Assembly: GCF_026130175.1 (NCBI RefSeq)
Contig: NZ_JAIGNI010000033.1
Coordinates: 1 to 64,000, forward strand
Length of the DNA stretch: 64,000 bases
Origin: Lyngbya sp. CCAP 1446/10
GTDB taxonomy: Bacteria; Cyanobacteriota; Cyanobacteriia; Cyanobacteriales; Microcoleaceae
Reading direction: 5' to 3'
Below the pieces are notes generated by a model. The model made no database searches. It worked only from the letters and a program-made list of their open reading frames with translations, and was not told the origin of the DNA. Below are positions 26,437 through 35,800 of the stretch, piece after piece (within the stretch, counting starts at the first letter, position 1; every line of letters starts with the position of its first letter). Position numbers and translations under genes: made by a program.

Positions 26437-26898
26437 ATGCAAACTACCGAAAGCACCGTCAAAATTGTCCTCGCGCCGGGGAACTTGCGCCGCGTTCACC
26501 ATATCGCTTTAAACGTGCGCGATATGAATGCTTCCCGCCACTTCTACGGTACAATTCTCGGCTTGCAGGAACTCACAGGTGCGGAAATTCCCGCAAGTTT
26601 AACAGAAATGGTCGCCGCTGGTAAAGTCGCTAATTTCATCACTCCAGACGGGACTGTGATTGACCTATTTTGGCAGCCAGATTTGGAACCGCCAAACCCA
26701 GATCCCCAGAAGGCTTTTACTCGCGCTAACCACTTGGCTTTTGATATCGATCGCGATTTGTTCGATCGCGCTCTGGAAGTGCTAAAGTCTAATCAAATTG
26801 CGATCGACAGTGGCCCCGTCACGCGCGCTACAGGACGCGGCATTTACTTTTACGATCCTGATGGATTTATCATCGAAATCCGCTGCGATGCCGTTTAA
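26437..26898 (+). CDS. VOC (glyoxalase/bleomycin-resistance/dioxygenase) family protein
   Basis: A 153-residue vicinal-oxygen-chelate fold with two beta-alpha-beta-beta-beta modules. The first begins RRVHHIALNVRDMNASRHFY and the second NHLAFDIDRDLFDRAL. Likely metal ligands are the His of HHIALNV, the His of NHLAF and the Glu of EIRCDAV. Substrate unknown; members include glyoxalase I-like and fosfomycin/bleomycin resistance proteins. The frame is open from a TTG nine bases upstream, but ATG 26437 is preferred. It stands alone between small intergenic regions. Confidence 0.85.
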   Translation: MQTTESTVKIVLAPGNLRRVHHIALNVRDMNASRHFYGTILGLQELTGAEIPASLTEMVAAGKVANFITPDGTVIDLFWQPDLEPPNPDPQKAFTRANHLAFDIDRDLFDRALEVLKSNQIAIDSGPVTRATGRGIYFYDPDGFIIEIRCDAV

Positions 26899-27013
26899 AC
26901 AGGCGCTATCGGACTTTCGGTGCGCACGGATCACCACACATTTACGATCGGCTTCGCGGTGCGCTATGCCCTATGTTGGAAGCGTACCTGATCTTTCTGA
27001 GAAAGGCTATATC

Positions 27014-29590
27014 TTATTTGCTAACAGATTGCTTTGGCCAAGTAAACCGAAAAGTTGCTCCCTCACCTTCGGCTGATTCTATGGAAATACTGCCCCCTTG
27101 ACCTTCAACAATCTTCTTCACCAGCGACAAACCAATGCCAGTATTTTCAACTTTATCACGAGCTTCCAAAGTCTGAAAAATCACAAAAACTTTATCATGA
27201 TATTGAGCAGCAATCCCCTGCCCGTCATCCGCCACAGCAAACTCGTAAAAATCGTCAAAGTCTTTAACCGATATGTTTACGTAACCGGATTCACTTCTAT
27301 TGTGCTTGATAGCGTTGCTAATTAAATTAGCAAAAACCTGCTGCAACGGCAATCTTTCAGTCACAAAAGTTGGCATTCCCGGTTCAATTTTCACCTCAAA
27401 TCCCGACGGCGGCGCCAACGAATCAATAACTTCTGCTAATAACTTCTCAACTTTTACCATTTCTGAAGGCACTTGAATGCGTCCGACGCGGGAATATTGC
27501 AGCAGTCCCTCAATCAAAGCTTCCATCCTGTGAACTCTGCCGCGCAGCAGGTTCATTTGGTGCAGAGTATCCTCTGTCATCGACTCGCTGAGGTCTTCTT
27601 CTATCCAACTGCTGAGATTTGCGATCGCCCTGAGTGGCGCTTTCAAATCGTGAGAAACTACATAAGCAAACTGGTCTAATTCTTGATTCCGCTTTCTCAA
27701 AACACTCGTCGTCTTAGCCAGCGACTGCGCCATCCAATTCAATTCTTCAGCGCGCAACTTGAGCGCTTCTTCAGCTTGTTTGCGTTCCCTAATATCTTCT
27801 ACCACACTCATCAGAAATTGACTGCCATTTTGTTCTCGCAGCAGCGAAACCGTCAAGTTTGCCCAAACCAACTCTCCGTCGTTGCGGATGTAGCGCTTTT
27901 CCAGAGAGAAATTTTCAATTTCTCCTGCTAACAATTGGCGCAAAAGTTCCTGTTCGCTTGCTAAATCTCCGGGCCAAGTAATCTGCTGAAATCTTTTCTC
28001 AACCAATTCTGGGCGACTGTAGCCCAAAATTTCGCAAAGTTTTTGATTGACTAACAGCAACTTGCCATCCACACTCGCTTGAGCCATGCCGACTGCGGCT
28101 TGTTCAAAGGTATCTCGAAACCGCTGTGCGCTTTCGGCTAAAGCAATTTCTGAGCGTTTGCGATCGCTAATATCGTTGCTAATTTCCAAAATAGCCACGG
28201 GTTGATCTTGATCGTCGTACTGCAAAGTCCACCGGCTTGCCACCATTATTTTTGTGCCGTCTTTCTTGGTACGCACCAGTTCCCCTTGCCAAGAACCCCG
28301 CTCGAAAAATACTTTTTGAATTTCCTCCAAAGGCTGCTTCCATTCTGTTTGCAAAAGCTCGTGAATATTTTTTCCGATTGCTTGCGACTTCCGCCATCCG
28401 TAGAGCCACTTCGCGCCCAAATTCCAATAAGAAATCGTCCCGTTCAAGTCGAGTACCGCGATCGTATCGTTCGCCAAATCCAGCATTTGCGCTTGCTTGC
28501 GCAGAGTTTCCTCAGCTTGTTTTCGTCCTCTAGCATCGCGGCAAATCGCAATAAACAAGTGTTGATTTGCCAGACGCATCTCGCTGAGGGCCAACTCCAT
28601 CGGAAACTTGGTTCCGTCCCTGTGAAGTCCAACTGTTTCTTGCTGGTAAGTCTTCAGCTTAGCATCGGGATTTAACATAAAATATTCTATCGAGTAATCC
28701 CCCGCGGTGTTGTACGGCTGTGGTTGAGCTATCAGCCTGCGTAGGTTCGAGCCAATTGTGCGATCGGCTTGAGCGCCAAAAATCCGTTCTGCGGCCGCAT
28801 TAAAAGACTCAATATTTCCCCCTTCGTCCAAAGTAATAATCCCGTCAGCCGCATTATCTACCACAGCTTGAATCCGAGTTTTACTTTCCTCCAAGCCTGC
28901 TTGCCGCTTCCTCAATTCCTGCTCTAAACTATCAAATAAATACCAGGAAGCCCCTGCACCTAAACAGCCGAAAACCAAACCAGCAACTTGTACGAAATTA
29001 GTTAAATCTATCAACTCTCGTCTTTGCCGATCTAAAGCTTTCTGCTGGGCTTCGCCGACATCAAGAAACGCATTAATTTGTGCGCGCAGCTTATCCATCT
29101 TCAATTTGCCTTGAGCAAACACCTGAATTATTTCCGGTGACTGTACTTTTATGGCAGAACTGTCGAGCTTATTCAAAGTATTTTGCAAGAAAGTTATTTG
29201 CTGTTCGCTACTTTTTTTGATTTCTTCAAATGGCTGAGCTTGCAGTTTATTTTCTCGAACCATAACTTTGATTTTAGCCAGCAGCGGAGGCAAACTTTTC
29301 TTTGCTTTTAAGTAGGGTTCTAGAAAATCGCGGCGATTCGTCAACCCGTAACCTCGAATGCCCGTTTCCGCATCCACCGCCAGTGTTAACGAGCGGTTAG
29401 TTTCCTGAAGTATTTCCCTATTAGTATCTGCTCGCTGTCTGATTTTTAGGGTAATATCGCGGATACCTACAATTGCTATAAGTGAAGCAAACAGACAAAT
29501 CACGGGGATAGCAACGATGACTGTTCCCCGCTGGCGAATCGGTCGGTCTGTCCATGTAAGTTCGATGAAGCGATCGAGCAAATACTTCAC
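27014..29590 (-). CDS. CHASE3-PAS3 sensor histidine kinase
   Basis: An 858-residue membrane kinase. TM1 lies at about 24-44 and a CHASE3 extracellular domain at about 45-195 (with DAETGIRGYGLTNRRDFLEP). TM2 is at about 198-220. Three PAS/PAC modules follow (about 235-355, 360-480, 485-610; PAC repeats ISDRKRSE and IRERKQAE). The kinase core has H647 in VVSHDLKAPLRAI and the ATPase motifs DDGQGIAAQY and GIGLSLVKKIV. The HDLKAPLR box is typical of phytochrome-type cyanobacterial kinases. No receiver is attached. It is transcribed away from the VOC gene. No cognate regulator is adjacent; the closest signalling genes are the kinase and STAS genes on the same strand. Confidence 0.93.
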   Translation of the reverse strand: MKYLLDRFIELTWTDRPIRQRGTVIVAIPVICLFASLIAIVGIRDITLKIRQRADTNREILQETNRSLTLAVDAETGIRGYGLTNRRDFLEPYLKAKKSLPPLLAKIKVMVRENKLQAQPFEEIKKSSEQQITFLQNTLNKLDSSAIKVQSPEIIQVFAQGKLKMDKLRAQINAFLDVGEAQQKALDRQRRELIDLTNFVQVAGLVFGCLGAGASWYLFDSLEQELRKRQAGLEESKTRIQAVVDNAADGIITLDEGGNIESFNAAAERIFGAQADRTIGSNLRRLIAQPQPYNTAGDYSIEYFMLNPDAKLKTYQQETVGLHRDGTKFPMELALSEMRLANQHLFIAICRDARGRKQAEETLRKQAQMLDLANDTIAVLDLNGTISYWNLGAKWLYGWRKSQAIGKNIHELLQTEWKQPLEEIQKVFFERGSWQGELVRTKKDGTKIMVASRWTLQYDDQDQPVAILEISNDISDRKRSEIALAESAQRFRDTFEQAAVGMAQASVDGKLLLVNQKLCEILGYSRPELVEKRFQQITWPGDLASEQELLRQLLAGEIENFSLEKRYIRNDGELVWANLTVSLLREQNGSQFLMSVVEDIRERKQAEEALKLRAEELNWMAQSLAKTTSVLRKRNQELDQFAYVVSHDLKAPLRAIANLSSWIEEDLSESMTEDTLHQMNLLRGRVHRMEALIEGLLQYSRVGRIQVPSEMVKVEKLLAEVIDSLAPPSGFEVKIEPGMPTFVTERLPLQQVFANLISNAIKHNRSESGYVNISVKDFDDFYEFAVADDGQGIAAQYHDKVFVIFQTLEARDKVENTGIGLSLVKKIVEGQGGSISIESAEGEGATFRFTWPKQSVSK

Positions 29591-29719
29591 GGATATTGAA
29601 GGATAAAGTTTGTTGGCAGTATATCGCTTTTTGGCAATTTAGGCTAGGGATAAGTTCATTTTTTTGTTTGGCAATAACTGGGGACTAACCGTGGAAACTA
29701 GATTAGACCCCTGCAATAG

Positions 29720-29992
29720 CTACCTGCTGAAAGTTACAACAGATTTTTTACCAAGCTTTTTAAACGGAAGTAAGGAGAAGGAAAGGGTTTTTTTCGGCAG
29801 CGAAATCGTAGGCGAAGCAGAAAGAATCGTTTCTACTTTACCCTCGTTTTCGCCTTCGGCTTTTGCTTTAAAAGTAGAGTCTGTTTCGCAAGCATTCTGA
29901 ACTGTTGGAACTACAATCCACCTGCCTGTAGCGGGATCGCGATGACAAGTGAAAGGATTTATTTTTAGCGGTTGACTGCAAGGTTTAATCAT
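29720..29992 (-). CDS. Small conserved-type hypothetical protein
   Basis: A 90-residue protein beginning MIKPCSQPLKINPFTCHRDP, then TGRWIVVP. This NPFT.RDP.TG.W start resembles short cyanobacterial proteins I have seen annotated as hypothetical, but I cannot name a family. The second half (KAEGENEGKVETILSAS and on) is low in complexity and less convincing. The open frame extends 17 codons upstream of this ATG without a clear start signal. The opposite strand also has a 78-codon frame over the same region, which I consider a shadow. Confidence 0.5.
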   Translation of the reverse strand: MIKPCSQPLKINPFTCHRDPATGRWIVVPTVQNACETDSTFKAKAEGENEGKVETILSASPTISLPKKTLSFSLLPFKKLGKKSVVTFSR

Positions 29993-30534
29993 GTAGATGC
30001 ACTCCTTTGATTCTGAGAACTTGCGCGCTGATGAAGGCGGCATTGCTATCTCGCCAGTAGAGGCAGCAGTTTGAAGGTAAAAAGCAGAATTGTGTTTCTG
30101 CGTCCAGAGACCTTTGATAATTCCTGATTTCCTGTTAACTTTTGCCTTCTACTGGTTCCCGACCATAGCATTACTTTTACCCAATTGCCTTTCTGCAAGC
30201 AACCCCCCACCCCCTTAATCAGGTTGAGGTGCGACTTGTGAATGCAGCGAGGCGCCTGATCCCGCCTGCGACACAATTTTGGGATAATACAGGTATTCTA
30301 GGCTGGGAAAAAATGCTACTGTGTGATCGGCAACAGAGGTCGATCGCGATCGGTGTCACAATTAAAACAGGAATAGGTCATTGGTCATTGGTCATTGGTG
30401 ATTGGTCATTGGTCATGGCGAATTATTGCATCTTTCACCCATCCGTTAAATCTGTTAAATCCATCGCGTACTCCTTGCCTTCTTCCTAATGACTACTGAC
30501 TACTGACTACTGACTACTGACTACTGACTACTGA
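29993..30534. other. Intergenic with heptamer repeats
   Basis: No gene is supported. GGTCATT heptamers occur at about 30376-30417. GACTACT heptamers run from about 30491 to the end of the next kinase gene, where they supply its last residues and stop. Short frames here are AT-biased and lack start signals. Confidence 0.5.
30376..30417. repeat. STRR array (GGTCATT)
   Basis: Six units of GGTCATT, with one GGTGATT variant, in a gene-free region. Confidence 0.8.
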
Positions 30535-30543
30535 CTACTGACT
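30491..30543. repeat. STRR array (GACTACT)
   Basis: About seven units of GACTACT run into the 3' end of the minus-strand kinase gene, so the terminal codons of that gene (SQ and stop) are made of repeat sequence. Confidence 0.8.
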
Positions 30544-32676
30544 AATATCAACTTTTGCTTTTAATTGAACTGTAAAAGTAGAGCCAATATCTAATTGACT
30601 CTCAAGAGTAATATCGCCGCCCATCATCTGACAAAACAAGCGGCTAATCGCCAATCCTAAACCGGTGCCACCGTACTTGCGAGTAGTCGAAGCATCTCCT
30701 TGCATAAAAGGTTGAAACAAACCATGCTGCTGTTCTGGCGACATTCCAATCCCCGTATCAGATACCTGCAAATAAACCCAATCGCTGTCGCCTGCTGGTT
30801 CGCGAGTCGCGCTCAACAGCACCGTTCCACCTTCGGTAAACTTCAGGGCATTCGAGAGCAAATTGAACAGAATTTGCCGGACTTTAGTCAAATCTGCATA
30901 CATCACTCCCAAATTTTCAGAGCAAGAAACTTGCAATTGATTTTGATTTTTTTCGACCAAAGGGTGCAAAGTTGCAACGACTTCTTCTATTAAATTACTG
31001 AGGTCAAATTTTTCTAAATAAAGCTCCATCCGACCAGCTTCTATCTTAGAAAGGTCTAGAATATCGTTAATTAAAGTCAGCAAGTGTTTGCCGGCGTTAT
31101 AAATTTTTTGGGTATCGGGAATGATGTCTTCGAGTCCCGATTCGCGTGCTTCTTCTTGTAGCATTTCGCTGTAACCGATAATCGCGTTGAGCGGTGTCCG
31201 CAGCTCGTGGCTCATATTGGCTAAAAAAGTGCTTTTAGCTCTCGAAGCTGCTTCAGCTTTGTGTAAGGCTTCTTGCAAGGCTATTTCGGCTCTTTTGCGC
31301 TCGGCAATTTCGATGCGGAGCAGTTTATTGGCGGCGGTGAGTTGAGCGGTGCGCTGATCGACGGTCATTTCTAGCTGCGCTTTGGCTTTGGAGAGTGCTT
31401 CCTGAGCCCGCTGGCGCTCAAATCCTTCGATCGCCAACGCTACCAAATTTGCCAAAGAATCAGCGAAGGTTCGCTCCTCCAAAGCCCACTGGCGGGGCGC
31501 GCCGATATGTTCGAGAGAGAGGATGCCCACGATCTGGCCGCCGAGCCTAATTGCTACATTTAATATGGATGAATTGGGCTTGCTGGCATTTGGCCGCACA
31601 GTGGAATGTTCGGCTAGCGAAGATGAGTGGGAAAAATTTGTTTGTAGAGATTTTTGAGTTTTTGTCGTAGGTTCTAAAGCATTGTCCGATCGCAAATTTT
31701 CGCCCGGTGTGTCGCCTTCAACCTCTAAAATTGATAAATTTAAATCGCTTGCCGATGTGGACTCCCGGCTCAAATGATTCTCCTGGGTGCGATCGTACAA
31801 GTCGAGACAAACTAATTTGAGGTTGGGGATTTTAAACTTAGAATGATTCACCCCCTCGTGTTGCTCTGGGGCAGTGGCCTCTGTATCGAGTGCCTCTGTT
31901 TGGTTCTGGGCGAGCACTCTCTCGGTAAAATTTAGCTGAGACGGATTGGGGTAACGAGTTCCAAATCTCAAGTGGTTGTAAAGCCAGACGCTGACTTTTT
32001 CCACTTCCAAAGTGCGGGAAGCAGCCTCGGTAATTTCGCGAATTCCCACATTCAGCGCGCCGTTGTTGAGAGTCCTCTGCCTACCTAGCTGCAACAAAGC
32101 CAAACTCTGGCGGCGGAGACGCTTTTCGCTCTCTTGGAGAGTTTGTTCTGCTTCCTTGCGTTGGGTGAGGTCGTACAAGGCGCACAATGCCGTCTGCTGC
32201 CCGTTAAACACCAGCGACTGAACCGAGATCATCGCCCAGAAAACGGTGCCGTCTGATTTTTTGCAGTGGAGTTCGTAGTTTTGCAGGTGTCCTTCTTTAG
32301 CAAGTGCCTCAAGTACCTTTGGGCGATCGGCGGGGTTCAAGTAAAAGTCTGGAGTGGTGCAGCCGATCAATTTTTCTAGGGGTATGTTCAGGAGAGAAGC
32401 CAATTGAGCGTTCGCATACAGAATTAAGCCGTCACAGAGGCGAGAAACTAATACGGGCACGGGAGTTGCCGAGGCGATCGCCCGAAACTGCTCTTCGCTT
32501 GAACGCAGCGCCAACTGAGCTTTGCTCAGCAAGTGAGCTTCCATCGTATCTGAATGTTCGGTGGTAGTCTCCAGCAAAATTTCTAGGTCAACCTTTTCGC
32601 GCTTCAAGTTTTCAAGTTCCGCACTCAGCCGCTGAACGTCCAAAAGTAGCTGTTCTCTCGATGGTTCTTCCTGCAT
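30535..32676 (-). CDS. PAS-GAF sensor histidine kinase
   Basis: A 713-residue soluble kinase. It has an N-terminal coiled coil (about 5-55), a PAS domain (about 60-185, PAC end LYDLTQRKEAE) and a GAF domain (about 210-440). The GAF domain is split by a low-complexity Ser/Thr/Glu insertion of about 100 residues (about 255-365). A second coiled coil follows. The kinase core has H490 in NMSHELRTPLNA and ATPase motifs DTGIGMSPEQ and GTGLGLAIS. The GAF insertion could be a regulatory loop or a local expansion. It lies upstream of, and on the same strand as, the CHASE3 kinase. The STAS-like gene is 144 bp upstream in the same orientation, and the two may form an operon. Confidence 0.93.
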   Translation of the reverse strand: MQEEPSREQLLLDVQRLSAELENLKREKVDLEILLETTTEHSDTMEAHLLSKAQLALRSSEEQFRAIASATPVPVLVSRLCDGLILYANAQLASLLNIPLEKLIGCTTPDFYLNPADRPKVLEALAKEGHLQNYELHCKKSDGTVFWAMISVQSLVFNGQQTALCALYDLTQRKEAEQTLQESEKRLRRQSLALLQLGRQRTLNNGALNVGIREITEAASRTLEVEKVSVWLYNHLRFGTRYPNPSQLNFTERVLAQNQTEALDTEATAPEQHEGVNHSKFKIPNLKLVCLDLYDRTQENHLSRESTSASDLNLSILEVEGDTPGENLRSDNALEPTTKTQKSLQTNFSHSSSLAEHSTVRPNASKPNSSILNVAIRLGGQIVGILSLEHIGAPRQWALEERTFADSLANLVALAIEGFERQRAQEALSKAKAQLEMTVDQRTAQLTAANKLLRIEIAERKRAEIALQEALHKAEAASRAKSTFLANMSHELRTPLNAIIGYSEMLQEEARESGLEDIIPDTQKIYNAGKHLLTLINDILDLSKIEAGRMELYLEKFDLSNLIEEVVATLHPLVEKNQNQLQVSCSENLGVMYADLTKVRQILFNLLSNALKFTEGGTVLLSATREPAGDSDWVYLQVSDTGIGMSPEQQHGLFQPFMQGDASTTRKYGGTGLGLAISRLFCQMMGGDITLESQLDIGSTFTVQLKAKVDISQ

Positions 32677-32820
32677 AGCAATTGAAAATTGGTAATTTTT
32701 AGTCTGTGCTGAAGTTTTTTACGGTTTTGTGCTAGTTTAACTATGACTTATTCCGATTAACTTCAGCCACCCTCATCCTGGTTCCCGGACTTAGCCTGGG
32801 ATTCATCTTTACCTTTTTCG

Positions 32821-33168
32821 CTACTCTTCCAATTCTAAGTGCAAGGAAGGCATCAGCCGCTGCAAGTTCTTCAGGGATTTTATCTGCCAGGGGATCTGTT
32901 TAGAACCTTTGATGGCGATTTGAATATTTTTTTGCTGGCGCACTTTGATCACAAATTTTGAGAAAATATTAATTCCAGAACTATTTAAAAATTCTAGCTT
33001 TCGCAAGTCTAGAGTAACGGTGTTTGGGCAGGAGTCAGCCACTTCGTTGAGCAGATCGACGATCGGTGCGTATTCTTCCGCCTGGCTGAGCCGGAACGAG
33101 CCGCAGCAGGTGACTGTTTGTGTAGGGCGATCGTAATGGATGTTGTAATCTTTGGTCTGAATCTCCAT
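32821..33168 (-). CDS. STAS-like regulator (slr1659-type)
   Basis: A 115-residue protein resembling the STAS/anti-sigma-factor-antagonist fold. It has VTLDLRKLEFLNSSGINIFS, in which the NSSG serine occupies the phosphorylated position of SpoIIAA-type proteins. The beginning (YDRPTQTVTCCGSFRL) matches the cyanobacterial slr1659-like group. Such proteins are switched by phosphorylation and bind kinases or other regulators. It precedes the PAS-GAF kinase gene on the same strand, which suggests a shared signalling unit. The partner is not shown by sequence. Confidence 0.82.
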   Translation of the reverse strand: MEIQTKDYNIHYDRPTQTVTCCGSFRLSQAEEYAPIVDLLNEVADSCPNTVTLDLRKLEFLNSSGINIFSKFVIKVRQQKNIQIAIKGSKQIPWQIKSLKNLQRLMPSLHLELEE

Positions 33169-33205
33169 ACTTTTGTCAGTTGCCGGTTTTGAGTGTTGAC
33201 ATACT

Positions 33206-33227
33206 CCCCATGCCTAAAGGCGAGGGG
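33206..33227 (-). ncRNA. Right-end hairpin, probable 3' part of the TnpB guide (omega) RNA
   Basis: The conserved IS605 right-end stem-loop (CCCC-GCCT-AGGC-GGGG pairing) lies 15 bp downstream of the tnpB stop codon on the minus strand. In characterised TnpB systems the RNA from the gene's 3' end through this end is the guide. The guide segment would be the flanking bases beyond 33196. RNA not demonstrated. Confidence 0.4.
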
Positions 33228-33241
33228 ATTCTAAACCCGGA

Positions 33242-34432
33242 CTAAAATAAATAGTCTCCGAAGTTTAGGCGCTTCACTTCATTGTCCGATACTACCGAAG
33301 TAGTTTTACTCAAACTCTGTGCTCGTTTAGAGTCGTGGCGATGCCCCATCCCGACTTTTTCTATATTTTTAGCGGCGTTCAAATCTCGATCGTGTTTAGC
33401 TCCGCAGTTTAAGCACTGGACCCGGCGCACACAGAGGTCTATTTTTCCCCATCTAAACCCGCACTCTGAGCAAATTTTAGAGGTCGGCTCCCAGCGAGAA
33501 ATTACCTTAAATTCTCTGCCGTATTTCTCCGACTTGCCCTCACAAAGCGTCCTAAATTCTCCCCATCCTTGCTGACTTATTGCCCTTGACAATCTCCGAT
33601 TTTTAACCAGACCTGCTACGTTCAAATCTTCTAAGATAATGGTTTGGTTTTCACTCACCAACTTAGTAGATAGTTTGTGCAGAAAATCCTTTCGAGTATC
33701 AGCAATCTGGTTGTGTAGCTTGGCAATTTTAAGCCTAGTTTTATCCCGACGTTTTGAGGTCTGGACTTGACGGGATAGCTGGCGCTGTAGTCTGCGAATT
33801 TTACGATCTAGCACTTTGTAGCTTGGACTTTGTGCGGTTGTACCATCACTCATTGCAGCGAAGGTTTTAATGCCCAAGTCTACACCGATGCTTTGGTCTT
33901 TAGCCTCGCTCTGGATGGTGGAAACTTCTACAACAAAGCTTAGCAAATATCGGTTTGCACAGTCCTTGATTATCGTAACAGAGCTAGGATTGGATGGTAA
34001 TTTTCTAGACCAAACGGGAAATACGTCCCCTATTTTGGCCAGATAAACCTCATTACCTCTCAATACAAAACCGTTGCGCGTTAACCTTGCCGATTGGCTG
34101 TTTGTCTTTTTCTTGAACTTAGGATAGCCGACTTTTTTTCCTTTTCTTTTTCCTGTGCAGGACTTGAAAAAATTGCTAAACGCAGTCTCTAAATCTGAGA
34201 CAGATTGTTGTAGAGGAATAGCTGAAACTTCTCCCAACCATTCTCTTTCTGGTGTCTTTTTAGCTAAAGTTAAAACTAATTTTTGCAATTCGGCAGAACT
34301 AGGTTTTCTGTCTGACTGTTTGCAAAGTCTTAGAGCATCATTCCAGACTACCCGCACACAGCCAAACAATTTAGATAATCTAATTTTTTGTTCAATTGTC
34401 GGATAGAATCTGTATTGATACCGCCCTTTCAT
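33242..34432 (-). CDS. tnpB: RNA-guided endonuclease TnpB
   Basis: A full-length 396-residue TnpB. The N-terminal RNA-binding wedge (KGRYQYRFYPTIEQKIRLSK, CVRVVWNDAL) precedes the RuvC nuclease. The catalytic residues are D185 (IGVDLGIKTFA), E268 (IILEDLNVAGL) and D350 (HDRDLNAAKNI). The zinc ribbon cysteines are C321/C324 and C340/C343. All catalytic and zinc residues are intact, so the enzyme may be active. TnpB cuts DNA next to a transposon-adjacent motif using an RNA from its own 3' end and helps retain the element. A strong AAAGGAGGGG site precedes the ATG by about 3 bp. No TnpA is adjacent, so movement would need a helper in trans. Confidence 0.95.
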   Translation of the reverse strand: MKGRYQYRFYPTIEQKIRLSKLFGCVRVVWNDALRLCKQSDRKPSSAELQKLVLTLAKKTPEREWLGEVSAIPLQQSVSDLETAFSNFFKSCTGKRKGKKVGYPKFKKKTNSQSARLTRNGFVLRGNEVYLAKIGDVFPVWSRKLPSNPSSVTIIKDCANRYLLSFVVEVSTIQSEAKDQSIGVDLGIKTFAAMSDGTTAQSPSYKVLDRKIRRLQRQLSRQVQTSKRRDKTRLKIAKLHNQIADTRKDFLHKLSTKLVSENQTIILEDLNVAGLVKNRRLSRAISQQGWGEFRTLCEGKSEKYGREFKVISRWEPTSKICSECGFRWGKIDLCVRRVQCLNCGAKHDRDLNAAKNIEKVGMGHRHDSKRAQSLSKTTSVVSDNEVKRLNFGDYLF

Positions 34433-34565
34433 TTCCCCTCCTTTGTGTTCTTAATTTACTATACCATAGTATACTAAGCAATAAGCAATCAGGAAGATTG
34501 GGAAATTAATTTCAAGGCGGTTGAAACCGCGCCCGACTTCATCCCCATATCTAAAGCTAGGGGCT

Positions 34566-34998
34566 TTCGTCTCGTTCTTCCGGTAAAGGGGCTTTGGCTA
34601 CGTGAGCGAGGATTGAGCTTCAGGCTAGCACGATCAAAATTCAGCCGTTTGCCGAATGCCGAAGGCCTTTGCGTGTGTAACTTTTATTACATATACTGCC
34701 AACTGTACCATTGCCACAGGCAGTTATGAGTTCTTTTAAAATTTACCAGTTGTGATACCTGTTGGAAAAAAGAATGCAACTGTTGACTAGCTCCAAACCC
34801 TGATAGTCATCAGTCATTGCCAATCTAACATCTCAAATCTCAAATCTCAAATTGTATGAGTTGTGGGGTTGACGAGACCAGCTTTTGCTGAAGTTCCGAG
34901 CTATCAATTCGATTTTTTTTCTCAAGTTAGTATTGACAAAATCACCAAAATGTGAGAGATATTGCACATCTGAGACTGAAGTGAAGGGAGAATATTTA
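34566..34998. other. Intergenic between the TnpB element and cyanase
   Basis: No gene is supported. ATCTCAA heptamers (about 34829-34850) and AT-rich sequence lead to the cyanase ribosome site AAGGGAG (34985-34990). The frame upstream of the cyanase start is open but not conserved. Confidence 0.45.
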
Positions 34999-35442
34999 AT
35001 GGCAATTTCAGGAATTACAGAAAAGCTTTTGGCGGCTAAAAAAGCTCAGGGAATTAGTTTTGCAGATTTGGAAAAAGTTTTGGGGCGCGACGAAGTTTGG
35101 ATTGCTGCGGTTATTTACCGTCAAGCTACCGCATCGGTCGATGAAGCCGAGACAATTTTCTCGGCTTTGGGACTGTCGGGCGAGACGGCTGCGATTCTCT
35201 GTGAACCTCCGTTAAAAGGTTCTTTGGATGCTGCTGTTCCGGTTGACCCGCTGATTTATCGCTTCTATGAAATCATGCAGGTGTACGGAATGCCACTCAA
35301 AGCAGTAATCCACGAAAAATTTGGTGACGGGATTATGAGCGCGATCGACTTTACTTTGGATGTCGAGAAAGAAGCAGACTCAAAAGGGGATCGAGTGAAA
35401 ATAATTATGTCGGGAAAATTTTTGGAATACAAAAAATGGTAA
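34999..35442 (+). CDS. cynS: Cyanate hydratase (cyanase)
   Basis: A 147-residue enzyme that converts cyanate and bicarbonate to ammonia and CO2 as a decamer in the cytosol. An N-terminal helical DNA-binding-like domain (about 1-75) precedes the catalytic C-terminal domain. The active-site residues are R88 and E91 ([12 protein letters not shown]) and S114 (MSAIDF), which match Arg96/Glu99/Ser122 of the E. coli enzyme. The start at 34999 gives the usual length and follows AAGGGAG. The frame is open 38 codons upstream, but those residues do not belong to the family. The cyanate transporter genes often found with cynS are absent here. The TnpB element lies just upstream. Confidence 0.96.
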   Translation: MAISGITEKLLAAKKAQGISFADLEKVLGRDEVWIAAVIYRQATASVDEAETIFSALGLSGETAAILCEPPLKGSLDAAVPVDPLIYRFYEIMQVYGMPLKAVIHEKFGDGIMSAIDFTLDVEKEADSKGDRVKIIMSGKFLEYKKW

Positions 35443-35800
35443 GCCCGTGCCGCTTTGCTCGAAAGTGAAAATTAAAAATTAAAAATTGGGTCGGAGGGCT
35501 GACGACTAATGACCGTGCCTCAAAAGTGTTAACTTAGAAATAGAGACCGCGAAGCTTGACCAAGCAAAAAATTGAGACAAGCCCCTGACTTAATTTGTGT
35601 ATATCCCCAAGTTTTAGACGAAGGTTCAACCTCCAAAATTTATTTGTGGAGTAAATCTAAAATCTAAAATTCTTCAATCTAAAATCGACAGACTGGCGTG
35701 GGTGTCCGATCGGGAAACCTTTCTAGGGCAAAGAATTCGATCGCGCCGCAACTTCTCCAGTCAAAACAAGCAACCGTAACCGTAAAGTAAGAGGCTAAAT
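35443..35800. other. Intergenic before clpX
   Basis: A 358-bp gap without a gene. It includes AT-rich ATTAAAA and AATCTAA heptamer-like repeats (35466-35490, 35648-35690). GCGATCGC-related sites occur nearer to clpX. No clear promoter was identified. Confidence 0.4.

Larger units (their letters stand above)
33196..34565 (-). mobile_element. Solo TnpB element (IS1341-type, IS200/IS605 superfamily)
   Basis: A single tnpB gene with no tnpA. On the minus strand the right end lies after the stop, with the hairpin CCCC/GGGG plus GCCT/AGGC at 33206-33227, followed by AGTATGTCAA. The left boundary is less sure. A similar hairpin (CCCC...GGGG around CTAAAGC) lies at 34543-34563 in the same orientation and may be this element's end or the end of a neighbouring copy. 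A family 1 palindrome arm lies beside it (34511-34536). Confidence 0.7.
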
